From assembly GCA_022641835.1 (NCBI GenBank), contig CP048715.1:2604001-2668000 (forward strand): a DNA stretch of 64,000 bases, written 5' to 3'. This DNA is from Petasospora fabianii (Eukaryota > Ascomycota > Saccharomycetes > Phaffomycetales > Wickerhamomycetaceae). The notes below the pieces were generated by a model. That model was not told where the DNA came from. It did not search any database and saw only the letters and a program-made list of their open reading frames with translations. Shown piece after piece: positions 30,304 through 40,319 of this stretch (position 1 is the first letter of the stretch; every line of letters begins with the position of its first letter). The translations under genes and the position numbers were made by a program.

Positions 30304-30779
30304 GTTTTAATTTTTATCGGATCAGTTATGCGTTACCAAGAGGTTGGATATGTGTGGAGCTGATGAGCTTTATGTGCGAAGAGTTCAGGAAATAAATTTT
30401 TGTATGGTGCTGCCCGAACCATTTTGAGACCGCTGTCGCAGTGCAGAAACACACACTATAGTTATTAGATGACCCAGGTATTCTTCAAGGCTTTATGACG
30501 AGTGGAATCTATGTTGTTACTCAAAGATCGTTTTCCTTGATGGATCATTAAGACGTCACCAGGGAGGCTACTACGGGAGCACAAGCCAACATTGTGTGGA
30601 AGGCTCGAGAAACCTCTCCTCTGAAAGTTTGAATGAAACTGTCCTTTGTCCCTTGATGTAACCAAGAGATGATAATATAAATACATTAATTTACAGTATG
30701 TTGGTTTCTGATCAACAAGTGTCCGATTTGTAGTGGTGTGTCTTAGTGTATCATATCAAGAGGTTCCTCATCTAGCGAA

Positions 30780-31390
30780 TTAAACTGGAAGCACTCTGAC
30801 ACCAGCAAGTCTGTCGATGGTCTGTTCTTTGTGTTAGTGTCTTTGTCTCTTCGCTGAGTAAAGGATTTAAAGGTTAACATACTGGAGCGATGGCTGGGTG
30901 GGAGAGAATTGGACCGATGACCGGAATACTTCTCAGGAAGGAGATGATGACAGCGAAAAAATCACTATGAGATGTGTTAGTCCGAGTTGCTTAGAGTTGA
31001 AGGGAAGAAGAACATACCCGAAGAGTTGAAGAATTCCAAAAGCTTCAATAATGAAGCCAGTAAATGGCCATCTGATTAGGATCAGAAAGATGCCAAGCAC
31101 GAAGGCGATGGTGCCCCGGATCTTTGCTGGTCGTGTGAAGAAGACAACTGTACGTTGAGGACCGATGATACAAACGACACCAACGACAAAGAGGAGCTGT
31201 ATGAAGTGTTAGTGGACCGAAACACTCCATCAGGTTCAATTAGGGGAGATAACCCTATCAAATATGCCACACTTACGTTTCCCATCGCTAGAAAAGCTGC
31301 GTCGAAGAAAGTGAGCACTCCTAGCAAGAAGAAGAAAACACCTGCTGCGGTGAACGCCGTGCCGTACTTCTGGAGTTCCGAGAGCCACAT
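30780..31390 (-). CDS. GOT1: Golgi transport protein GOT1 (four exons)
   Basis: 138 aa, the same length as S. cerevisiae Got1, a small multi-spanning membrane protein of ER-Golgi traffic. Exons on the minus strand: 31277-31390, 31018-31196, 30883-30964 and 30780-30821. Introns are 80, 53 and 61 nt, with donors GTAAGT, GTATGT and GTATGT, branch sites CACTAAC, GACTAAC and CACTAAC, and acceptors CAG, TAG and CAG. The joined frame totals 417 nt. Product starts [20 protein letters not shown], with four hydrophobic segments, [15 protein letters not shown], and the ending PIIG-like region through LAGVRVLPV. Three introns in a gene that has none in S. cerevisiae is notable. Confidence 0.95.
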
Positions 31391-31687
31391 TCTGATTCTC
31401 TGTTGCTTTAGCCAGATTGCGCTGTTGGGAGAAACATCGACAAGCCCCTGGGGCGTTGTTTGGGTTCTGTTGAGGCTGTTGTTTGTTCTGCGTTTGCACC
31501 GCCACAGCGCGTACGCGCTTTCACTAGCCACACTAGAACTAATGCGGATGCCCAGATAATAAAGTAAGTGGCGGTGCATGCCCCCTCGGAGTGTGACAGA
31601 ACTTGTGGGGCCGAGTTAACCAACTCCTCTCTTTCAACATTGTTCAAGACTTGTTGATATCTTTCCAGAGACTTTATAATACTGACA

Positions 31688-32329
31688 ATGGGAACCCCTT
31701 CAGATCCACCTCCACCGTATATGCCGGTGGACCCAACAACTTCAACCTCATCCTCAGCTCCCCACAACTACACTACCGGCAACCCCACAGCCTCTGATCC
31801 TCTACGTGGCGACGGTACATGGCGTCCACCACCTCCACGTCCTCGTCCACAACAGCAGATCCCGTCCTCACAATCACTACATTCACAACAACATCCGAGA
31901 TTGCCCTGGACATATCCGCCTGGCTATCGCTGCTCCAAATGCAACAATACAGGCTATAAACTCAAGAACGGTAAATCTTGCAAGAGCTGTTGGGAGAAAT
32001 TCGCACGTCCTACAAATGTTAACTACCAATATGTCCCAAGCTATGACCCTGGCTTCCGTATCCCATTCACAGACTACCGAGTCCATGACGATTTGACAGT
32101 AACCAACGGGTACAGTCAACCGCCAACGCCAATGATGTACATGCAGCCGCCGATGATGGGTCAACCATACGGAATGATGCAGCCAACTCCTCAATATGTA
32201 AGTCCTGGAGACCCAAGGATAGGCGGGTATATGTGCGGGAGATGTAGGGGAAGTGGAAGGGTCTCGTTCATGCTGCTTGATGAGGAATTATGTCCGGTCT
32301 GCCATGGTGTGGGAAGAGTGTTCGGTTAG
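31688..32329 (+). CDS. HUA1: HUA1-like zinc-finger protein
   Basis: 213-aa cytoplasmic protein related to S. cerevisiae Hua1, linked to ubiquitin/actin assembly networks. Pro-rich N-terminus with PPPPY (possible WW-domain ligand for Rsp5-type ligases). Then the diagnostic block LPWTYPPGYRCSKCNNTGYK and KSCKSCW (two CxxC pairs). The C-terminal second zinc site CGRCRGSGRVSFMLLDEELC plus CHGVGR is DnaJ zinc-finger-like. A Met/Pro/Gln-rich linker joins the two. Divergent from GOT1, with about 297 bp between starts. Confidence 0.92.
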   Translation: MGTPSDPPPPYMPVDPTTSTSSSAPHNYTTGNPTASDPLRGDGTWRPPPPRPRPQQQIPSSQSLHSQQHPRLPWTYPPGYRCSKCNNTGYKLKNGKSCKSCWEKFARPTNVNYQYVPSYDPGFRIPFTDYRVHDDLTVTNGYSQPPTPMMYMQPPMMGQPYGMMQPTPQYVSPGDPRIGGYMCGRCRGSGRVSFMLLDEELCPVCHGVGRVFG

Positions 32330-32834
32330 TTGAGAAGGAAGCGTCATGCGGTCTACTTCCAACGTTTAATGATTAGGATCTTTTGATGATTAAGATGTGA
32401 ATGGAGACTAATGTGGTGCAGGTTATGCTGAATTGAGCGGATTGGGGTTCATCTCATGCGACTCCCGTGTTTCGGCAGAAAGCGCTTGGGCCATCAAGGA
32501 TCACATTACATATCAAATACATACTTTTGTTATGACTGATGAACTTAGGTGATGCCGTAGTACATCCGATCATCCATTGGGGTAAATTTTCCTCAGTAAA
32601 TCACCTATCAGTTACTTTAGATAACTAACATGAATCTTCATCCCCCCGCGCTTACTCATCACCACATGCTTTTCAGCAGAATTTTTTTCGAGATTGGCTG
32701 ACTGATTAAGTCGAATTGGACTCACAGAAAACGATCCCACATCTCCGAACGGACCGTGTGATCGCTCTACTATACCTTCACACATCACATACCCCCTTAA
32801 CAACCATTACTCCAATTCATTTGCATCTTAAGTC
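32330..32834. other. Intergenic between HUA1 and FOL2
   Basis: About 500 bp with no coding frame of note. A C-box-like TTGATGA (32383-32389) and a CTGA about 50 nt later resemble a box C/D snoRNA frame. No closing stem or guide could be established, so no RNA gene is called. Confidence 0.4.
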
Positions 32835-33668
32835 ATGGCTGAAAAGCTCACCAAGCAGATCTCTCAGCTGGATCTTTCCAGCCCTCTCCCAACCAATGCC
32901 CATGTCAAGGGAGCCGGTTACTCTGCCAGTGCCCAAACTACTTTGAAACACACAAAGCCACGGAAACCACAGACTGGTGCTGATTCTCCGTTACAGACGC
33001 GTCCTGCATCCCCTTACACCCTTCGTGCCCCAGTCGACAGTGATGGTCTCTCATGGCCCTCCATCGGTGCCCGTGAGAGAATTGAGGAGGATGAAGAGGC
33101 CAAACAAGGAAGAGAGAAGAGAATAAGTGATGCCGTGAAGGTCATTTTGGAAGAGCTTGGTGAAGATACAAACAGAGAAGGTCTCTTAGAGACTCCAGAG
33201 AGATACGCCAGAGCGATGCTCTACTTCACAAAGGGCTACGAGGACAATATCAGAGATGTCATCAAGCGTGCTGTGTTCGAGGAGGATCACGATGAGATGG
33301 TCATCGTGAGAGATATTGAGATCTACTCTCTGTGTGAGCATCACTTGGTTCCATTCTTTGGTAAGGTTCACATTGGATACATTCCAAACAAGAAGGTGCT
33401 TGGTCTTTCGAAGCTCGCTAGACTCGCAGAGATGTACGCCAGAAGACTCCAGGTTCAAGAAAGACTCACGAAGCAGATTGCAATGGCACTCACTGATATC
33501 CTCAAGCCACAAGGTGTTGCTGTGGTGATTGAGGCTACACACATGTGTATGGTGTCCCGTGGTGTTCAAAAGTCCGGCTCTAGTACAGTGACGAGTTGCA
33601 TGCTCGGATATTTCAGAGAGTCCCAAAAGACTAGAGAGGAGTTCCTTGGTCTTGTGGGGAAGAGATGA
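32835..33668 (+). CDS. FOL2: GTP cyclohydrolase I (FOL2)
   Basis: 277 aa, first enzyme of folate/pterin synthesis, converting GTP to dihydroneopterin triphosphate. The catalytic domain occupies about residues 85-277. It has [21 protein letters not shown], zinc ligands Cys167 and His170 in [20 protein letters not shown], Cys238 in [10 protein letters not shown], and the ending [16 protein letters not shown]. The N-terminal about 80 residues are a low-complexity Ser/Pro/Lys region, longer than in S. cerevisiae (243 aa in total). Start chosen at the only upstream ATG consistent with the frame. No intron. Confidence 0.97.
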   Translation: MAEKLTKQISQLDLSSPLPTNAHVKGAGYSASAQTTLKHTKPRKPQTGADSPLQTRPASPYTLRAPVDSDGLSWPSIGARERIEEDEEAKQGREKRISDAVKVILEELGEDTNREGLLETPERYARAMLYFTKGYEDNIRDVIKRAVFEEDHDEMVIVRDIEIYSLCEHHLVPFFGKVHIGYIPNKKVLGLSKLARLAEMYARRLQVQERLTKQIAMALTDILKPQGVAVVIEATHMCMVSRGVQKSGSSTVTSCMLGYFRESQKTREEFLGLVGKR

Positions 33669-34076
33669 TGTGATTTACATACCTTACGATACAGAGACAG
33701 TTTCAACAAGTGTCTTTTTTTACCAGTCATGCAAAGTTTACGATTACGATATATGTCCTCGGGTTCCAGATTGTCTCTCGCATTTTTATAAAGGGGGTCA
33801 CTGGAGCAGGTGTGCGCAGTGGTTTCAAGTTATGTTCAACCTACTAATTTAATTCTTTTCTTTAGTTCTCACGGCTATCATTACATAGATTATCAACCGA
33901 ATATTTTGTTACATAACTCGTAGAGTGATAAGAGGAACTTCTGTCGGCAATTAGAGTATAGCGATGTATCAGAAACCCAAACACCATAATCAGGGGAAAA
34001 TATTTTGGCAAGACGTCATAGGCCGACATAGGACTTTCTTCAGATCCCCTATCACTAGATCCTCAAACTCGTTAAA
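33669..34076. other. Intergenic between FOL2 and RKM1
   Basis: About 400 bp, AT-rich in the middle (33845-33930). Holds the FOL2 3' end and RKM1 promoter. No further gene seen. Confidence 0.45.
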
Positions 34077-35792
34077 ATGGCAGAAAACTTGGCTACTTTT
34101 CTCCAGTGGGCCAAGGCTAATGGTGCTGTTACGCACCCGGGCATTGACTTCAAGCACGATGAGAATTCCGGCACCTCCGCCATTTGGACCTCTTCCGATG
34201 CCTTCGACTCTACAGAAGACTTGATCGAGGTTCCATCCGAACTTACTATCAACCCAACTCTTGCTGAGGCCTTCTTTGGGAAAGACATGGTTCCTAGTGG
34301 AAACCGTAATGGTCTCACCCAGCTTCTTCTCGCAAAGCTCAGATTCGACACCAACGATACCGTCACCTCGGGCAAAAACCTCTCCGAATTCTTCAAACCG
34401 TACCTCAATATCCTCCCATCCGGCAAAGAGTCAGGATGTCCACACTTTTGGGACGGCGATGAAATTGCTCTCCTTCAAAAGACTGACGTTCCTGCCAGAC
34501 TGCTCCGTGAAACACGTGAAGCTATGACTCTATGGCACACCACCATTTCTGCACTTCCAGAATCTCTCCGTCCAGAAACGTACAATGAGGACATCACATT
34601 CTACAAGACTGGTATTGAAAGCAAGGAGCTCGTTTTTGCTTCATACTACAACAACCCAATTGGCTGGACATCCTTCCCTGCGTTCCTCTGGGCTCATGTC
34701 ATGTTCACAAGTAGAGGATTCCCATACTTCCTTGGTGATCACAAGGCTAGAGATCTGAATGAAGCTATGCTCCTCCCTGTGTTTGATCTTTTAAATCACA
34801 ATGCTAAAACTGAAGTGAAATGGGGTGTCAAGGATGAGGATGCCGCAGTGAAGATTTTCACTTTCAAAACGGAGCAGAAGTTGAGGAAGGGTGATGAGAT
34901 TTGGAACAGTTATGGGCCTAAAACCAATGAGGAATTGCTGCTAGGATACGGATTTGTTGTGGATGGGAACGAAGCTGAAAAGGCAATGCTTGTACTACAA
35001 CTTCCGGAATCTGAGATCATCAGAGCGAATAATGATGGTCTCAACCTGCCAAGTGGCCCGATCTATCACACTCTCACAAGGGAGGATCCACTTCCAGAGA
35101 ACCTCATCACACTTTTCATGCTCCTATCCAGACTGAACTCCACTGGCTCCTTCAAAAATCTGAGAAATAGGCTCGAAGCACTGCAAAGACTTCCAGACAT
35201 TCTCAATCAAAAATTGGAGGTCCACAAATTCGGTAAGGCCAAAGGTTCTATTCCGCCATCCATTGTCAAAACTGTCAAGATCTACAAGAGCAATCAGAAG
35301 CAGATCTTCCAACTTGCATTTGAAAAGGCTGCAAAGCTTGAAAAGGAGCTTTTGAAACAGTACACACCACTCTCATTCAAGACCGTTTTCAAGAATGACA
35401 AGACATTTGCCAACTCCCTCCTTGTCGTCTTTGGAATCACGTCCTATGAACAGCTGGCTAAATCTGATGATCTTGATCGTGCACTGATTCTCTGGATCAT
35501 AAGATGTGCTAACAAGAAACACTATAATGATACTAATGTTCTTCCTCTTTGGATCAACCAGAAGTTTCAAGATATCGCTCGCAAGATCAAAATCACCAAA
35601 GAAGACGTCCAGGAGAACATACCTCTCTACAAAGCACTCTTCCCAAACTTGGAACAAAGGGTCCCTGAGATATACAAGAAAGGTGACTGGAGTATCAAGA
35701 ACTTCATCATTGCGGAGAGAGTTATTAAAGAACTATGTTTCACAAGGGAAGCTAGTAAGGAGGTGTTCTTCATCGAAGAGATCAAGCTGTGA
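34077..35792 (+). CDS. RKM1: SET-domain ribosomal lysine methyltransferase RKM1
   Basis: 571 aa (S. cerevisiae Rkm1 is 583 aa and methylates Rpl23). A split SET domain: an N-terminal part, a large insert, then WTSFPAFLWAHVMFTSRGFPYF and LLPVFDLLNHNAKTEVKW with the SET catalytic NHN. IWNSYGPKTNEELLLGYGFV follows, with the conserved Tyr. A Rubisco-LSMT-type substrate-binding C-terminal domain spans about residues 320-571. The N-terminus LATFLQWAKANGAV matches the family ALKALLQWGAS-like opening. RKM1 is favoured over RKM2 and RKM3 by local similarity, but the paralog choice is by eye. Single exon. Confidence 0.88.
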   Translation: MAENLATFLQWAKANGAVTHPGIDFKHDENSGTSAIWTSSDAFDSTEDLIEVPSELTINPTLAEAFFGKDMVPSGNRNGLTQLLLAKLRFDTNDTVTSGKNLSEFFKPYLNILPSGKESGCPHFWDGDEIALLQKTDVPARLLRETREAMTLWHTTISALPESLRPETYNEDITFYKTGIESKELVFASYYNNPIGWTSFPAFLWAHVMFTSRGFPYFLGDHKARDLNEAMLLPVFDLLNHNAKTEVKWGVKDEDAAVKIFTFKTEQKLRKGDEIWNSYGPKTNEELLLGYGFVVDGNEAEKAMLVLQLPESEIIRANNDGLNLPSGPIYHTLTREDPLPENLITLFMLLSRLNSTGSFKNLRNRLEALQRLPDILNQKLEVHKFGKAKGSIPPSIVKTVKIYKSNQKQIFQLAFEKAAKLEKELLKQYTPLSFKTVFKNDKTFANSLLVVFGITSYEQLAKSDDLDRALILWIIRCANKKHYNDTNVLPLWINQKFQDIARKIKITKEDVQENIPLYKALFPNLEQRVPEIYKKGDWSIKNFIIAERVIKELCFTREASKEVFFIEEIKL

Positions 35793-36897
35793 AATAAGCA
35801 TCTATGTACGTGGAGAGGGCTTATACATAATCTCGCCAGCTATTGGCTCCTTGTCTATGCTTGTCGTTTGTAGATAAATCATTAGTGGTGGAGCTGGCTA
35901 TTCAGTCACTTCCTAAAGATACATCGATGCAACAACATAAAGAAGTTATTGAATTTGGCGCCGCCAAAGATAACTACTCCGCAAAGCTACTTGCAACCAG
36001 TTATTAGCTGTCAAGCAATCACTGCTTAGTAAGCAGTGTAACTATCTGACTTCTCGTTGACAAGTCAAGCTAGAACTGGCTCATTTATTGCCAACCAGGT
36101 TACCAATTTCTGTACTTTAAAGGTAGGTTATAATTTTGGATATTACCATTTAAAAAAAACGTTTTGAAAGGGTACTTTTTGTAATTAGGGCTGATATTTT
36201 GAAAAACTCAATCTAATGTTTTTCATATCCTCAAAACTCTTAATAAAAAAAAATGATATATTTTAGGAATGTACGATTAGATAGTAGCTATTCTGAATAT
36301 TTGGGGTCATATTCCCCAGATTATTGTCTGTTTATCGATGGTAAACTCACTAATAGGAAATATTGTTTGAACAAAGACTGGTGTGCAGGTTTCTTCCTTG
36401 GAGCAATTCACTGGTGTATCGACTATTTGTACAGTTCAAATTCAAAGCCAAAGAGGTAAGACTCTGCTAATATTAAACAGTGATGTGAGTGGGGAGTGAT
36501 CTGGCTGGGGAGTATTTCAACGTCATGGACCCTATTTTATATATATATATATATATATAGTTGGCCCAGATAGTGATTTCCATTGTTCTAGCAATTACGA
36601 CACTACAACCGTGCTGGTCGGCAAGGATTAATGAGCACCAAAGAAAGGATGATAGGACTACATAGAAATACTGTTCAGCATAAAAGGATTTTGTCGTTAG
36701 GGCCCCATCGCTCAAACACCAATAATCATTACTCAAGGCTATACAGTGACGGCCTTCCCCGGATTTTGGCCACCGAGCACGACCGCGATCAAATTCAGGG
36801 AGCCACGAGCCGAGTGATCCATAATGGCATTTGCCAGCAACACTAATGCAGCTAATCCAATTCTTTAGAAGTAAGGGTTGAGAACTTCACAGCAGAT
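35793..36897. other. Intergenic with AT-rich patch
   Basis: About 1.1 kb. A TTTGGCGCCGCCAAA palindrome lies near 35954-35968. The stretch about 36120-36300 is distinctly AT-rich, with long A and T runs. A 68-codon frame (36253-36459, starting MIYFRNVRLDSS and ending NSKPKR) begins there, but has no recognised relative and may be chance. A TA microsatellite follows. No insertion element could be identified. Confidence 0.4.
36538..36559. repeat. (TA)11 microsatellite
   Basis: Eleven TA dinucleotides without interruption, downstream of the AT-rich patch and about 340 bp upstream of the AMP deaminase-like gene. Confidence 0.9.
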
Positions 36898-39267
36898 ATG
36901 GTGAGCTTTGAAGATAACAAGCGAAATCCCGTGCTTTCCCCTGAGGAGCACTCGCTCGATCATAACACCCGACTGAAGGAAGCAATCACCCAACTTATTC
37001 CCAAAGACCAGGCTCTCTACCCTTCCGGTCACGTTGCATACATTCCAGAGAAATACTACGAAAGAGGTTTTGAGAGTGATGCAATACCCCTGAAAACTCG
37101 CTTTGACATCCAAGCTGCTATGGGACAGTTCTCCACGGAAGATCCTCAGCCAGCACACGGTGACCCAAATCAGCAACATAAGTTTGACCAATTGACAGAA
37201 CAGTACACCGATGGACTGAGAGAATTTTGTGCTGAAGTTGATGAAGTGATAAAGATAAGGGATAAGTACATTAAACTGTCCTGTCAGAGGCCTTTCGATA
37301 ACCCGTTGAACTGGGACGACTGGATCAGTTATCCTCCCCCACAACCCAAAGGCTGGCACTATGAGGATGTCTATGGTGCAATGGATTATTACTACGATGA
37401 AAGGGTTGTGCCGCACTATGTTGGAGAAACATTTGATATCGAAGATTACAGAACCAACATCGTTGAACCATACATGAGAAAGCTGAACCCAGACAAGAAT
37501 AGGAAGGTTATACATGGTGCATCAAGGGCATTGGAGGTGGAGGGGTTCGAGTGCCCCGGGGAGATTCCGAACTTTCACCAGTTTGTCGAAGATCTGAGCA
37601 AAGTGATTAAAATTAGTACCAATAAGGTTGGTTCCATTTTGTCTACACGAAGACTTGACTATCTCCGTGCCAAGTTTGAGTCCTACTCTCTTTTGAATGA
37701 AAACAAAGAAACTTACATCACTAAGCTCAACCCACACCGTGACTTCTACAATGTTAGGAAAGTTGACAACAACGTGGACCTTGCTATGTCCATGACGAAG
37801 AAGCTTCTATTGAATGTGATCAACTTCAAACTCAAGCAGGAACCGGATCGTGTGGTGTATGACGAAGACGGTGTGAAAATGACCCTCGCAGAATTGTTTG
37901 CCCCATATGTCACGGATGGAGATGAGAAAAGACTCAACATTGACGATTTGTTTGAGTTTGGTTTGATAGATCGAACATTCACCCAACAAGAGCAAAGTCT
38001 CTTTGGCAATTCGACAAGATATGACTCCATTATCAAGGATGAGATTCTCTTGAAGATTGATAAGACCTTTTTGAGAGTAGAGAACTCAATTAATGGTGAG
38101 TATCTCAGCTGTATCTTAAAGCAAGTGCTGAGTGACTATGAGAAGTCCAAGTATCAATATGCAGAGCTAGGTATCAACTTCAATCTTCTTGACTGTTGTG
38201 GCCGGGGCACAACAAACAAGTGGTCGTCTATTGCTAAATGGATTGTGGATAACAAACTTGTCAGTCACAATGTGAAATGGATCATCCGTCTTCCAAGAAA
38301 CTACACATCGTTGAGGAAGGCTGGTAAAGTTAGATCTTTCCAAGATTATCTTGACCTCGTCTTTAGACCACTCTTTGATGTCTCGATCAACCCGGAGATC
38401 GACGTGAACCTACACTTCTTTCTGACCAAGGTTGCATCTATCTCACTCCTGTCAGGTCATCATCAACATGACGAACGTACACTGTTCGATATTCAGAAAC
38501 TTCGCCCACCTAAGCGTTGGACCACATCTGAGAATCCGCCATACAGCTATTACCTCTACTATATCTTTATCAACCTCACCTCACTCAACCATTTCCGCAA
38601 GGGACGCCGCCTTCCAACGTTAACCCTCCGCTCCTTTGCTGCTTCTCAATCTGATCAAGTTGGTCTTGGTCTTATCACTGAATCACTGGCAACATCTTTC
38701 CTTCTGTCAAAAGACATTATTAATGGTGAGCAACTACGCAATCACCCAGTTCTTCAGTATCTCTACTTTTTAAAGCAGATCGGTATAACTATGAGTCCGT
38801 TGTGCTGGAATAAGACAACACAGCTAAAAAATGACGATGATCGCCATCCAAAAATGAACAGCAATGTCGCATATGAATCCAATCCAGCCATTGATTTCTT
38901 CAAAGTGGGAATGAGGGTGGCATTGAGCACAAACAAGCCACTGTTTGCATCATTTACTCGTGAATCGTTGATTGAGGAGTATTCAGTCGCAGCATCTATT
39001 TACAAGCTTGGTAATGTTGACTTGTGTGAACTGTGCCGTAACAGTGTGTTGATCAGTGGATTCAACAGCCACTTGAAAAGACATTGGATTGGTATCCAGT
39101 ATGTTGAGGATGAGGAGCATGATACAATCAGCTGTGACGAGTTTTCAATTCAAAGATGTAATGTGCCGGACATGAGATTGAATTACAGAGCCGACTGTGT
39201 TAAGGTGGAGCTGGAGTTTATTAGAAGCCATGGAACGGGAGTTGTCCTCAGTCCTTATCAGACATGA
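36898..39267 (+). CDS. AMP deaminase-like protein, predicted inactive
   Basis: 789 aa, similar along its length to yeast AMP deaminase Amd1 and closer in character to the inactive-looking S. cerevisiae YBR284W/YJL070C. Fold blocks are clear: AMSMTKKLLLNVINFKLKQEPD, WIVDNKLVSHNVKWIIRLPR, VRSFQDYLDLVFRPLFDVS, NPPYSYYLYYIFINLTSLNHFRKGR, LQYLYFLKQIGITMSPL, SFTRESLIEEYSVAASIYKLGNVDLCEL and LKRHWIGIQY. The metal and catalytic residues are lost. The HAHKDTFHRF motif is replaced near EFGLIDRTFTQQ, HCGEAG by SFAASQSD, and STDDP by STNKP. The open frame is intact, so it is a conserved pseudoenzyme rather than a pseudogene. Function unknown; binding or regulation of the true deaminase is possible. Confidence 0.88.
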   Translation: MVSFEDNKRNPVLSPEEHSLDHNTRLKEAITQLIPKDQALYPSGHVAYIPEKYYERGFESDAIPLKTRFDIQAAMGQFSTEDPQPAHGDPNQQHKFDQLTEQYTDGLREFCAEVDEVIKIRDKYIKLSCQRPFDNPLNWDDWISYPPPQPKGWHYEDVYGAMDYYYDERVVPHYVGETFDIEDYRTNIVEPYMRKLNPDKNRKVIHGASRALEVEGFECPGEIPNFHQFVEDLSKVIKISTNKVGSILSTRRLDYLRAKFESYSLLNENKETYITKLNPHRDFYNVRKVDNNVDLAMSMTKKLLLNVINFKLKQEPDRVVYDEDGVKMTLAELFAPYVTDGDEKRLNIDDLFEFGLIDRTFTQQEQSLFGNSTRYDSIIKDEILLKIDKTFLRVENSINGEYLSCILKQVLSDYEKSKYQYAELGINFNLLDCCGRGTTNKWSSIAKWIVDNKLVSHNVKWIIRLPRNYTSLRKAGKVRSFQDYLDLVFRPLFDVSINPEIDVNLHFFLTKVASISLLSGHHQHDERTLFDIQKLRPPKRWTTSENPPYSYYLYYIFINLTSLNHFRKGRRLPTLTLRSFAASQSDQVGLGLITESLATSFLLSKDIINGEQLRNHPVLQYLYFLKQIGITMSPLCWNKTTQLKNDDDRHPKMNSNVAYESNPAIDFFKVGMRVALSTNKPLFASFTRESLIEEYSVAASIYKLGNVDLCELCRNSVLISGFNSHLKRHWIGIQYVEDEEHDTISCDEFSIQRCNVPDMRLNYRADCVKVELEFIRSHGTGVVLSPYQT

Positions 39268-39412
39268 GTAACTACTTAGAGTTTAGAGTGAGTCTGATAA
39301 AGATGAGATAATGTCCGTATGAGACGCCTGCGCTCAATAATATAGCACTTTGCCTACAATAATGTGTTTCAATTCAGATAGTCGTAACATTTAGCGTAAC
39401 CGCACCTCCACA

Positions 39413-40056
39413 TCAGAAATCAAGCTCTCTTACACCGTCCTTGTCAACAACCTTGACATACACACCCTTGAAGTCCATTGGCATTCTTGTCTCAAGTTCC
39501 TTGATACAAAGCTTCATAAGGTCCATACCCTGTTCAACAGAGAAGTCTGGTCTGTAGTGGTGATCGAGAAGGGAAAATGTGTAGAAGGCGGCATAGCCAT
39601 GTGCGGCGTATGGAAGCTCCACATTCGTTCCGAGGTAGTCAATGGAGCTTAGGAAAGGCTCCTTTTTCTTGTCGTCGAAACCAGCGATCAACACATTGAC
39701 TTGGTACGGTTTCTGTAATTGATGTTAGTTCATGTCGGGGAGCATTAAGTATTTGAGGGAAGCAGACTCACTCTTGATCTAAGCGACTTCGCCAATTCAT
39801 TTCTCGTGAAGCTTGCAATGGCCTTTGGAGAGAGTTCATAACTTTCACGGATGTTATAGAGCTGAATATTAGCCTGAATGTACTCAGCAAATTGCACCTG
39901 GTCACCAGGCTCACCTGTAAAGGCCATCAATGTATGTTCGGAGAGGGGTCTTGTCTTATCGTCATCAGCCTTGAGAATGGAAATACCTCTGGTGGCAGCC
40001 TTCGATGTGGCCACAAGGACACTATCCTTGAGCTTGATTGAGAGAATGACGTCCAT
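39413..40056 (-). CDS. PRE1: Proteasome subunit beta 4, PRE1 (spliced)
   Basis: 194-aa non-catalytic 20S core subunit (yeast Pre1 is 198 aa). Exon 1 is 39772-40056; exon 2 is 39413-39712. The 59-nt intron has donor GTGAGT, branch AACTAAC and acceptor TACAG, phase 0. Splicing joins ELAKSLRSR to KPYQVNVLIAGF exactly as in the family. Start chosen at MDVILSIKL, matching yeast MDIILGIRV; an in-frame ATG at 40086 would add ten residues. Diagnostic segments: DDKTRPLSEHTLMAF, QFAEYIQANIQLYNIRE, YLGTNVELPYAAHGY and MPMDFKGVYVKVVDKDG. Divergent from PRI1. Confidence 0.96.
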
Positions 40057-40195
40057 TGTGGGATCAGTGCTGCTGAGGATGGCCAATGCTCACTGTTGAC
40101 TGTGTGGCAAATCGCCCCCCAAGTTGACTACGAGCCTCTGACAAGTTCGCGAAGATCTGTGGTGTCCAGGTGTGTTTTGTCTGGTTTTGCCAAAA

Positions 40196-40231
40196 ACGCG
40201 AAAACGCGGTACATTTCTGTAGCTGACGCGT
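40196..40231. promoter_or_regulatory. MluI cell-cycle boxes of PRI1
   Basis: An ACGCGAAAACGCGG tandem at 40196-40209 and a perfect ACGCGT at 40226-40231 lie 89-124 bp upstream of the PRI1 ATG. DNA synthesis genes including primase are classic MBF targets in yeasts, so G1/S control is likely. Motifs are seen; factor binding is inferred. Confidence 0.7.
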
Positions 40232-40319
40232 CTAGTGTCCCCGTCTCTCTAAACACGTTCTGCTTGGTGTTGTTCTCCACTGATTTACCAGTTAACCAAC
40301 TCAAATAAGACACTCAGAT

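Noticed and set aside
32383-32450. Box C/D snoRNA-like C and D boxes
   Set aside because: C box has a mismatch at the purine position and no terminal stem or rRNA guide could be shown.
36120-36560. Fragment of a cytoplasmic plasmid or virus-like element
   Set aside because: Only AT-richness points that way; no recognisable element gene or terminal repeat.
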